A DNA stretch of 64,000 bases from Lucifuga dentata. Taxonomy: Eukaryota; Chordata; Actinopteri; Ophidiiformes; Bythitidae. The notes beneath the pieces were generated by a model. That model saw only the letters and a list, made by a program, of their open reading frames with translations, was not told where the DNA came from and did no database searches. Positions 12,262-23,700 of the stretch are shown piece after piece (the stretch's first letter is position 1; the number at the start of each line of letters is the position of its first letter). The translations under genes and the position numbers were made by a program. The stretch lies in contig VXCM01000455.1 of assembly GCA_014773175.1 (NCBI GenBank), positions 1 through 64,000 on the forward strand, in the 5' to 3' direction.

Positions 12262-12600
12262 AGGGCAGCAATGTGGTGGTTAATACTGTTGACTCAAAGC
12301 AAGAAGGCCCTGGGTTTGAACCGGTTTGAATTCCACTGGAGGCTTTCTGTGAGTTTGTATGAACTCTCTGAGCCTGTGTGGCTTCACTCTGGATGCTCCA
12401 GTTTCCATCCACTGTCCAGAGAGATGGAGATTAGGTAAGTTGAAATCTCTATATTTCTTGTAGGTGTAAATGAGTTTTTATGTTAATCCTGATAAACTAG
12501 CCACCTGATGTACCTTTCCTCTTGCCAAATTAATTCTGGGATAGCCTCCAGCTCCTGCAACCCTGAAAATGAAAACCAGGTACAGAGAATCGATGGCTGT
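12262..12600 (+). repeat. tRNA-derived SINE-like element
   Basis: The order is GGGCAGCAATGTGGTGGTTA, CAAGAAGGCCCTGGGTTTGA, CTTTCTGTGAGTTTG, ATTAGGTAAGTTGAAA and TGGGATAGCCTCCAGC, the layout of a common fish repeat. GGGTTTGAACC resembles a pol III box B. Confidence 0.75.
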
Positions 12601-13527
12601 TTGTCCAAGCTGTCACACAACATGTGGCATGTTGTAAAAAAGATGCAAAAAAGTGAAGTGTCAAGTTAAGTTACTGTTTTCTAGCAGACTTTCTAAATAC
12701 AGAAAATGTCCATGGATAAGCTTCCATGACATTGTACTGATTTGTTTTTTGACCCTGGTTGTATCCTTGATTGCTCATAAATGAGAAAGTAGTGTATTCC
12801 TTTATATAAATAACAGAAACATATTTCATTACAGGTTTTACTGTAGGCTTTAGGTTTAGTGTTGGTCAGGGAGGAACCTACGTGATATCACATATTGTAG
12901 AAATAGTATGGTGACATTTTAAGCCTAAATCAGACTGAAGACATCTTTCTGTAGTGAGATGGTGAAAGCACAGGAAGGGTTAAACAGTGTATTTGCTGAG
13001 TCAGAGCAGCAGCCTGCCTGCTGCACCATGATAACAGAGCTTTGTACTGCTAGAAAACAGCAGAGCGACCTGACCTCACAGCTTTCAAACGCATGAGTCA
13101 TAACAAACCCCACAAACAGCACTGAAATGCTTCCCAGGAGATGGAGTGTTGATGGTGTGTTACTGGACCTGGAAAACACAATCCAGGTTGAAGACTCAGG
13201 AGTTCACATCTCAAAATTACAAGCAGATCTGAGCCTCGTGAACTGAAAACCAGACAGTTAGAGCTGTGCCTTGTTGATTCTGTATGTCTTCTCTGTTTGA
13301 CCTAGTTTTTAAGTTAACATATCTACAAATGAGGTAAGAAATCTGACATTAACATCCTGGCATTCCCAACAAACCCATAAACAGCTCCTAGAGTTCAGGC
13401 GTATAATTTAGGGAATTCCATCTTTGAGAGACTGTAAAGGTCTCATCAAGGCCTGCATGGTGCTGTTTGATTTATTTTTTTTATTGCTTTAGGACTTTAG
13501 CACATTGCACCTCATGGCAAGAGCATC

Positions 13528-13797
13528 CTGGGATCCAATCAGACTGGAGCTTTTCTGTGTGGAGTGTACAATCTCCTCATGTCTGCCTGGGTTTCCTCAG
13601 GATGCTTCAGCTTCCTCCCACAGACCAAAGACAGAAGAACTGGAAACACTTCCTTTGCCTGTCTGTGTGAATGAGTTTGTCTCCGTGTTGTCCAGGGTGA
13701 CTCTGCCAACGAATGCTGGGATAGCCCATCCCTCATGACCCTGCATCCATCCATCCTCGGATGGATGGATGGATGGATGGATGGATGGATGGATGGA
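13528..13797 (+). repeat. SINE-like copy ending in (GGAT)n
   Basis: CTTTTCTGTGTGGAGTGT, CTTCCTCCCACAGACCAAAG and GCTGGGATAGCCCATCCC match the 3' two thirds of the same family. It runs into GGAT repeats at 13759-13797. The tail is preceded by CATCCATCC, so the end can fold on itself. Confidence 0.7.
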
Positions 13798-13881
13798 AAT
13801 ACACAAGCAAACTCATCAAAAAAAAAAACATAAAAAACAAACAAGCCAAATGCCTGTCCCTTCTGCATGAGAATAATGGTC

Positions 13882-13883
13882 GA

Positions 13884-13915
<32 letters not shown>

Positions 13916-13916
13916 A
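13882..13916 (+). repeat. (GAAA)n microsatellite
   Basis: Eight or more uninterrupted AAAG/GAAA units. Confidence 0.9.
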
Positions 13917-14059
13917 GTCATTGCATCATCAAGCTGAAAAAAAGGTTCTGAAAAGTCCTGAAAACTATTTCAAGATACAACATTCTTACCACAGCCATGT
14001 TTATGTCATTTTGAGTGTAAAATCCAAATCTGTAAACTACCAAGGAAAAGCAGAAATTC

Positions 14060-14155
14060 TCAAAATGGAAAACACTCAAGGAAAGTATTGGTACTCAATT
14101 GTACATAAGTAGAGCACTTTAGTAAATGTACTTAGTTACTTTCCACCTTTGTTCC
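14060..14155. repeat. AAGTA-rich interspersed repeat, inverted copy
   Basis: The reverse complement gives GGAAAGTAACTAAGTACATT, matching the copy near 23180. It ends about 240 bp upstream of the kcnk6 start. Confidence 0.5.
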
Positions 14156-14393
14156 GTACCTTTTAAGACCTGCAGAACGGGTGATCTAAAGGAGCACATG
14201 GACCTTTCCAGGATCCAGGACGCGTTTTGAGAACACACCCTCTGCTTTTTAATGTGGGAGGAGGATGTGGTTACAAGGAGGAGTTCAACTTTCAGGACTT
14301 CCCAAAAACTTTGCAGAAGAGAAGCAGAAAGGAGGAGAGGCAGGAGGACAAAGCGCAGAGTCCACTGATGTGCATCCGCGCCTGAAAGCAGAC

Positions 14394-14709
14394 ATGGATT
14401 CTGGAAGCAAGTCGTGGCTCCTGCTTGCAGGCTTCGTGCTGGTTTATATCGTCTACCTGATGTTCGGAGCTTTGGTTTTCTCCAGCATCGAGCGGCCGGT
14501 GGAGGACAAGCTGCGCCGGGACATGGAAGCCCTGAAGCAGGAGTTTCTGAACCAGAGCTGCGTCAGCTCCGCGTCCCTCGAACAGTTCCTCACCAAAGTC
14601 CTGACGGCAAACAAGTACGGCGTGGCCATCCTCAAGAACTCCTCCACCACCTCCAACTGGGACCTGGCATCCTCCATGTTCTTCGCCAACACTCTGGTCA
14701 CCACCGTGG
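14394..14709 (+). CDS. kcnk6: kcnk6 exon 1
   Basis: It encodes the N-terminus, M1, the cap and the first pore helix, up to TTVG. Donor GTGG|GTGAGT, phase 1. An in-frame upstream ATG at 14265 would add 43 residues (MWLQGGV...), but these look like leader. Confidence 0.95.
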
Positions 14710-17700
14710 GTGAGTTTAGACTCAACAGAAAGTTTTTGTCACGAAGATCCGCAAAAGGTTCGATCTGGTTCCTGGATCCGTCTTGTTTTTACGCAGGAGG
14801 CAACCTCCTTACTGTTCCAGCCCAGAAAGATGTCCATTTTTTGACACGTTTTTGTCATGTGTCATGGATGTTTGGAGGTTAACTTAAGCTCAGTACACAT
14901 CAAAACAGAAAACAAAGAGCAATTTTCAGAATTCTTCCTCAAGCCATACTGAAAAGAGCAGATCATTTCCTTTTGTGTTCACTGTAAAATCCCCATGTTT
15001 ATACTTTTAGCCTAATATGAATGAGCTTTATTCTAGACTATTAAATACATGGTTTAAATCCTCTTATACAGTGATTTCAGAGGATGTCCAGTGGGATTTA
15101 TCTTTCTGAGACTTATTGTGGAGAGTTTGACATAAAGAAAATGACATGAATGAGATCACAGATTGTAAATTTTAAGTTTACTGACATTTACAGATGAGTA
15201 CTGGTTCCTAAATAATGTTCTCTATTCAAAGATGTGTTTTTTGTCTTCCATTTCCTGCCTTGGAAGTTTGGACAGACTGATGCATGTCCAGAGTTTGTCA
15301 GTAGAAGCTGTTTTTACATTCCTGTGCTGAGTTTGTGCTGTGCTGTGTGTCTTCAGTGAAACTAAAGCTTGGTTAAACTTTTGATATTTTTGATATTTTC
15401 CCTCTTTTTACATTGCAAGGTAATGGGGGTCAACATTGAAAAACCAACATCTCTGAAAAGTGCTCTAAAAATAAAACGTGATTTAATGATTGTCCACATC
15501 AAAAGAAAAACATTCAAAAAGACAAACTGAACACGCACGAGATTTACTCCATAACTGACATCACACATTTGAACACACCTGCTTAAACACACAACACTCA
15601 CAATGTACAATGTTTCACAGACCTTTATAGAAAAAGTACCTAAAATGATCTGTTAGCGCTCAGTGTGCACAGCAATGCTGCAACATGGGAAAGTAAAAGT
15701 GGATCATTGTGTGTTTGTTGCGCATTAAAACATTGGAAAAGTGTCTTATAGACCCCTGAACAAAAATAAGAACCTGCAAATCTTTAAGTCTAACATTTAT
15801 TTGCAGCAGGATTGGGTGAAGTTGCTGGAGGTGTTGCGAGTTCTTGTACACATCATTGTTATTTAAACAAATACTTCCCTCACACTACACAGATCCAAAG
15901 ACATGTGTGACATGCAAATTCATGCATTAAGCAGAACAGAAGTGAGTTATGTATTCAGGAGAAGTATTTATTTCACAATGCAGCAGTATTTCCTGTAATA
16001 ACTGATACTGTTGATGTTAACATGAAATCAAATGGCTCTGTGTAATGTTAGAGCTATAGTGAGTCACTATAAGCATGCCTAACCAAGTGTGTAGGCAGGT
16101 AAATTCATATGTTGCATGTTGATGTCAACATGTTACAGAATTAAAAGACCAGTCTAATTGAACCTCTCAGGGCAGGTCAGCACCTATGGGTTTGTCTTAC
16201 TGGATGCATTTCCATAGGTGTCAAACACAAGTTTTGGCACTTGGACAATGTTCAAGGCAAATTTGTACTAGATTAGTCAACACATTTCACTATAAACATG
16301 AGGAGAAATAACAAAACACAGAATATGTCCCCTTTAAAGGATTATGTTTTTGCCGCAGTGTGTTGTCTGAACTTTCATGGTTTCTACGTCCACAGCAGCA
16401 TCGTGTTAGTACAAGCAGACTTTCAGGTCTAATAAAGAGCATTCCTACTTTCACCATCAACAGTGCATTTACACAATGCTTTTAGAGCTTATTTCCTCAT
16501 CTTTCATCTCGGGTTTCTTTAGGGAAAGACTTTAATCATAGCAGAGGAGTATGTTTTGAGGGAATTCCATCCAGCTAACCATGCTGCGTCTGGACGTTGG
16601 TAATGATGGATAATAACCTGCCTCTGACTCTGACAAAGAAAGCTTTGTGCTCATCTCGGTCTTTCCCTCTGGCTAGAGTAACTAAACAGCAGCGCTACTT
16701 TAAAAACATTATCCTACTCTACCTACTGATCATAGGAGCTTCATTATTCTCAGGATGTAATGATGTTATGTCTGGTGAGTCTTAAAACTTTACTTCTGTC
16801 CTCAGAACTGATGGGTCATGTTGGTTCACTGTCAAATTGTTATTTATCCTGTTATTTTATCCACCATAAATGTATTGAGATGCAATATTTCTTCATCCTG
16901 ATAAGCTAAGTCAAAATGGTAATCAGTGGGTATTAACTTTGATAATCGTCACTTCTGATTGTTCTGATCTCATGTTTCCATGTTTGATTAATGACAATCT
17001 GAGCAGTTTAAGAATCTGGACTTCTGGTCTAGAGACTGTACACTGATTGGTTAGCTAAACATCTGGTTGTTGTTGCTATTCATAGTTTATTTGTGTAAAA
17101 ATCAGACAGCTTATTTGTTGATCGTGTTTATGTAAGTAAATTTAGGCTGATAAGAGATTCATAATGTAGATAATTTGATAAATGAGGTGTTACAAGTCCC
17201 CTCATCAGATTTCCGTTTAGACTTTCTTAGACTTAGAAAATGAGCTCTGTAGTTAACAGAAGCCTTTAAATGTTAAAGATAAATTTAGAACAAGTTGCAG
17301 GTCAAAAATTATAACAGCACAGTAATTTGTGAGAAATAAATTGGAAATAAGCAGTGACCTCATGAGTTTGCCTACAAAAAGATTCCATCTTCTTGTCTTA
17401 GTGTTTAAAAGAAACAACCAAGATAAATTTGAGGGATTTTAAACTGGTTCAGATTTGATAAAATGCTATTGGACCTCCACTCTAAAAAGCAATTAATAAA
17501 TTTCCTCCTACATCTTATCTCTAATCCTTTTGTCTTCTCTTACTCTCCTTCATCTTCATGTCCAGGTTACGGTCACACCACCCCTCTGTCTGACGCAGGG
17601 AAAGGTTTCTCCATCCTCTACGCCCTGATTGGAGTTCCCTTCACCATGCTGGTGCTGACTGCCTGCGTGCAGAGGCTCATGTATCCACTGGTCTACGCTC

Positions 17701-20700
17701 CGAGGGGGCTGTTGCAGAGTTCGGGCATGGAGCTTCGGCCAGCCACCGTGCTGCACTTCTTCTTGCTGGTGGTTCTGGTCCTGCTTGGCTTCTTCGTGGT
17801 TCCGGCAATTGTGTTCCACATGCTGGAAATGTCCTGGTCGTTCTTGGACGCCATCTATTTCTGTTTCATCTCCCTGTGCACCATCGGACTGGGGGATTTT
17901 GTGCCAGGTGAACAGTCGCTGCAGAGGTTCAGGCCGCTGTACAAAGTTGCTGTCATGGGTGAGTCCAGCTGCTGTTCAGAAGTCGATTGATATGGTTATC
18001 TAATTCTAGGAGTAATCTGAATCACACTGCAACTTGTGATAAGTGATCATATGAGAGACAAGCTGAAGCATTACTGTATGTCTTTCTCTAAGTTCATTAT
18101 GTTTTTTGTATCTGGCCATCTCAAAGTGCTTGACTGTGCTTATCCATGTCCACTCACCACAGACAACAAAAGAACTAGTGTCCAAACTGTCCACTTCTTA
18201 AATTTGTATCACAGTTAGGTCTATTTCACCAGAGAATGAACTTTAACGTATCAGGAAGCAAAAGTATTGTTCCTATGGTTACATGCAGTTTAAAATACCT
18301 TTAAAACAGTTGTTAAATTGTTGACCAGAATTAGTTTGAATTGTCCTGGTAAATTATTTTAAATGACTCCTGTCAGCCAATCAGAAACCAGTATCCCTTG
18401 GCCACTGATAATGCAATCCATTAGCTTTTGATGGATTGTGTGATTGTGCAAATCACAATGCATGACAAGAAATTCTCCTATTATATATCCAAAAATCTGT
18501 GTAAATGAGGAGTAAGATTTACCTGCAGGGGGAAAACAAATATTATTAACCACATTATGATGAGCTTCCAGTATCATTTTTGTCAAAAAACTGACAGCTT
18601 ACTGCCAAAAATCAGCAAAAGTTCATTATTCAAATGTCTGTGTGAAAGTAAGGAAACACATTTTCCTCAGGAATACAACAGGATGTACCATGATGCTGGT
18701 GTCAGAGATTTCAATAACCAATTGTATCAGGATATATTTTGATAGAGATAATTTGTCATAGAACAAGACTGTTGCTGGCTAAGCGTGAGACTGAAACTTA
18801 GGAATTGAAAAAAGGAAAGGCCACATTATTAATGTTGATATTCTTCAGAAGTTTTGGCTCAGTAAAGCAGCAGGCTGGAATCAAGTGAAAGTGAAAGAGA
18901 GGAAGTAGCTAATATCATGAAACCATTTCCTTTTCCCATCAGTGAAAAACACAAATGGCTTTCCCGTCATCATGTCAGCTGAGTTCATATTTTCCCTGCA
19001 TGCTCATGTATGCAGCTTTTTGTTCTAATCATATTTCCCATTTAACATTTTTGCTCATATATCTCATATTTATTTTTAGGTCAGGCACTGACTTCCTGCC
19101 TTACTTCCTCTCCCTTTGTGTCAGTCTTCTCTGTTCACTGTTTTTGTGTCACTCGTGTATGTCTCTCCACTCCTCATGTCAGGCTCACACACTTCCTCCA
19201 TTAATCCTGATCATGTGTGTGTTTGATAAGAAGGTGTGGTCATCATGGTGATATTCATATCAGTTTTTATTTACTGAGCAGCTGGACAACAGAAAGAATG
19301 TCAAACACATGTTCCTTTCAGGACACACCTTTGTTATAGTTAAAGGAGCAGCCCAACATTTTGGGAAATTACTTCTGTCCAAACCTTATAAGTAGAATCT
19401 GACTGATACTGGATTTTTTTTTTAATGCAAATATTTATATTTGAGAGTAATGAAAATAAACAACATTATTTAGTGTCCAATATTAGTTTTTACGTAAACA
19501 CATAACATAAACAACCATTTCTGCTAAAGATGCCTCAGATTTGGTGATTTAAGAGATGCAGAAACTGTCTTCCTGTGACAGTTAAACAGAAAAGTTGAAG
19601 AAAAATAAGGGATAGACACATGATATACATGACAGCCTGTAAAACATTGATCTTCTGTGATTTCTCTCTGCATATCTGCTAACATATACTGTATCTGCTG
19701 ATATACCAGTAATAAGCAAGTATCAGCTCTTAAAGAACCATACTGGCCATTTTGCATGTTTGAGCCTAATATATTCATATATTCAATTTTCATACATGTA
19801 ATATTGCTGACAGTGTCATTTCCCAAAGCATACTACTGGGATAGTGAATTATTATTATTTTTTCCTACCTTCCAGACCGCCATTGGTTTCAGTTCACTCT
19901 GGTACGCTACTAAAATCAACTTGTTGAAGCGCTCTTGGGATAGGAAGTCCATCATCGCGAACAAGCCGTGTATTCAGGTTTTTTCTGAAGTTATGTAATT
20001 TTAGAGTTTAAGTGCAATAAAAAGCGTAGAGTGAAAATGCTTCCTACTGGTACATTCAAGTGCTGTAGTGAGGAACTGACAACGGAAAGCATTTTCAGAT
20101 CACTCTGCACTTTTTATTGCGCTTAAATGCTAAAATTACATAACTTCGAAAAANGCATTTTCAGATCACTCTGCACTTTTTATTGCGCTTAAATGCTAAA
20201 ATTACATAACTTCGAAAAAATCCTGAATACATGTTTTTGTTCGTGATGATGGATTACCTATCCCAAGAACGTTTCAAGTATCAAAAAGTTGATTTTTAAT
20301 AGCATACCAGAATGAACTGAAACCAATGACGGTCTGGAAGGTAGGAAAAAAATGTTTAATTCACCGTTCCAGTAGTATGATTGTCAGCAACATTACATGC
20401 ATAAAAATTGAATATATAAATATATATATATATATTAGGCTCAAACCTGCAAAATGCTGGTATGGTCCTTTAATAACAGCTTCTTTAACAGATTACATCA
20501 GTTCTTGGAAATTATGTAGATGCCTGTCCTCACCATCATTTAAATTCCAGTTTAAAATGGGTTTCCCTTGTTGTTTTTCATGTCCAGCAGCGGCTGAAGA
20601 ACACTCCTTCTTAACCTGAATGTAAAAAAGCTAATGGGTGTCATATTTTTTGTCTGTGAGAGTCACACACTGCTGCTAGATGCCTGCAGAGCTGCACAGA

Positions 20701-23700
20701 TCCACCAGAATAACTCTCACACAACCAGAGGTGACAGACACTCACCTTCTCGCTGATGAATCTCACAGCTGTCCACTGCAGGACCTCTTCTTTCTCCTCT
20801 TCATCTTTTTTGCAAAAGAAAAGGAGGCAGAATATGTTGTTAATTCCACCATGAAGGTTATATTTTTTTAGTTAGCAGGGTATCTCTAAAACTACTCAGC
20901 AAATTCTAATAAAATGCGTTGAAAAAGTTAAACTATGGGCTAAAAAACGAGGAGTTCATTTTTTTTTTTTTTTTTTTTTTGCATGTAGCGCTATCAGATG
21001 GCCATTTATAAAGCATCATAAGCCCATTTTGAGCTCATTAACTCCTGATCTGACGAGTGTAAAGCAAAGTAGTTTTTCCTTGATTTCTTGGTCCAAGACC
21101 AGTGTATCAGTGTAGGCCACACCCAAAATCACATGCACAAATTTCATCCATTATCAAATTTTGTACATAACATATTTGCATGAAGTATTAATTTTTTGGT
21201 ATGCCATGGCTTCTTGTAATTGGCTGACAAATTCTTGTAGGTGTGGCTTAATTGATATAAACTGCCTGAACTCTAATGTACTATGCAACTGCAACCATAT
21301 TTAGGTGACACATATGAACTTAGAGTGTTTATGGCATTTGGTGTATAGAACAACAACAACTTTATAAAAATTAAAAGCCCACAAGTGTAATTCGCTATAA
21401 TTCATCATTGTACAAAACCCAAATATTCCCAGACAGAATTTAGGTATTCTCCAAAAATATGCTGTAAGATGTTTAACATAGAGGCTACCAATGGAAGAAC
21501 TGACCTAGTTTTAAATGATTATTTCTTGAGAGATGAGCCGATATGACAACAAAATAGTAAAGGCTGATATTTCCGAGGTGATTTGTATGTAAAAGTCAGC
21601 AGTCCTCATTCAGCTCTGATGTGAGAAGTACAGCCTCTCAGTGCTTCTCTTTTCTCAGTAAGCCAGCAGTTACAAGGCAGGTTCCTCATAAACAAATTCA
21701 TCTTTTATCAGCCTGAACACTGAAGCTCACACTTCTGTGTCGCTCATTGTCAGTTAACCTGACATCACAAAGGATTTCACCACAAAGGAAATTAAAGAAT
21801 TAGTGGCTTTGATTAAAAATTTATTTTTAATCGAAATTCAGCACCAGCCCTGCTGTCTTTAAAATCACATTTACTACTTTATGAATGCTGCATGGATTTG
21901 ATGGTAAATATGGCTTGCACATCAGATGATTTTATGAATGCAACCTGTGCTATTTCTACACTGATTGCACACATTGCAATTTGATTTTTAGATCCTGATT
22001 ATGATAAAACTAGACTTTAGCGAGCCTTCTCTACCCAGTGATTCATGTCTTTCATTTGCCCTGAATTATGCTTACACAGCTTAAAGGAAAGTTGCTTTTA
22101 GAGATGAACAGATAATATTTATGTGCTGAGCTCCCTCCTGATGTCTGAGCTCCTCATCCTGTCCTAAGGGTGAGTCCTGACATTCTACAGGGGAAACATG
22201 TTTTTGGCTGCTTGTAACTGCAATTTCATTCTTTCGATTACCATCCAGAGCTCATGAACACAGACGAAGGTTCGAATGTAGGTTGATTTATAAATTGAGA
22301 GCTGAGCCTGAATCCACTATCAATCTCAGCTCTTACTGACATTACTCGTGAACAAGACCCTGACATACTTGAATTTTGGGCAGCTCGCCCTAACCCGACC
22401 TGAAGCCAACAATCCGCTGTTTTCCTTCAGAGCACCATAGCCTCACATTTGGAGGTGCAGACCATCATTCCAGCTGCTTCGCACTCTGCAGCAAGAGGTC
22501 AAAGCCTAATAAAGCAGAACTGCATCTTCTACAAAAAGCAGAAGTCACCAAACCATTAGCCTAGTTTATAATCATATATGAGAGATGTTATAAAGCTTTA
22601 TAACTAGTGCTTGTCACTCTGTGTTCATCACATGATGGAGTTTATTCTCATGCTCCTGTTTTTCTGTTTTTGCATGAGTGTAATTGAATCAGGGTTGGAA
22701 TGAGCTTTTTGTCTAAAAGTAGCCTCGATGTTGTTTATGTTGTTCTTCATGCTCTTAGTCAGACTTCTGTACAGTGAGTAGGAGTAAATGTTGGTAAGTA
22801 ATTCAGATGAGTGTGAGTGGTTTTTATGCAGCACTTAAGTGACAATACCGCATTTTGTATTGCTGCTTCTTCAGGTTTCGTGATTCATCTGCAATGAATT
22901 AAAAACTCAGCTGAAGGAAAATTCCACCCTAAAGCACTCTGTCAGAGTTTAAATTTAACATCACACTAGAATGTTTATAGTATTTCAATCCAAACCAGTC
23001 TGTAAAGTAATGCATGTACAGTCTGTACTGACATGTCCAAAAACAGAAAAACTCTACTTGACTTTTAATTAAAGAGATGAAGAGGTTTCCTCCTCCAGTA
23101 CTGCAGACTGATGAGGAATCCACGGCATGTAACGTCGTGAGCGATTGACACCTTCATGCCACTTGCATGTTATTACAGCCACAGAGGTGGAAAGTAATGA
23201 AGTACATGTACTGCAGTATTTCTGTTTATGGAGATTCTCTACTTTTTCTCTGCTACATTACAGATGGAACTGTTGTACTTTTTAGGCCATTACATTTATC
23301 TGATGTCTTACAGATTCCTTCATCCTTCTTTTTTTCCCCTCGCTTATTTCCCATGTGCTGATTTGTTTCCCAAAGCATCTCTGTATTAATTTAGTTTTTT
23401 TTTTAATCCCCACTGTAAACCATGACTGGATTTGAGGTTAGATTTTTATGATCAGGTGGACAGTATGTTTTCTTTTTTTCTGTCCTTGACTAATCCCTTG
23501 AGTTCGGTCAGGAAAGAGGCCCAGTAGTTCTCATGAAGCAGCCAGCAGAGGGTTGTTTCCTTCACCCAAAGGGACCCAAAGGCTTTATTATGTAATAAGA
23601 ATAATGTAGGTTAAGTCAGGTCAGATTAATCTGAAGGGTCCTTCCAGGTTTTGAGGAGGATAAGAGGCTAAATGTAGGATGTGGCCTTTTTATTCCCTGA

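Larger units (their letters stand above)
7258..14393. other. Intergenic region, aftiphilin-like gene to kcnk6
   Basis: It contains a hAT-type MITE (7412-7880), poly(T)/poly(A) stretches (8567-8740), a possible degraded repeat with GCTAGCTGCTTCCAGTC (about 10400-10690), TTAA MITE copy B, two SINE copies, GGAT and GAAA microsatellites and an AAGTA-rich repeat. None of its short open frames has recognisable protein content. The last few hundred bases should include the kcnk6 promoter; I saw no clear core element. Confidence 0.7.

Noticed and set aside
13740..13800. Regular short repeats that could suggest a CRISPR array
   Set aside because: These are GGAT microsatellite units at the end of a SINE, with no spacers, in a vertebrate genome.
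20089..20219. Tandem duplication within MITE copy C as a biological event
   Set aside because: The identical units are separated by a single N, as at six other places of similar unit length, which points to assembly.
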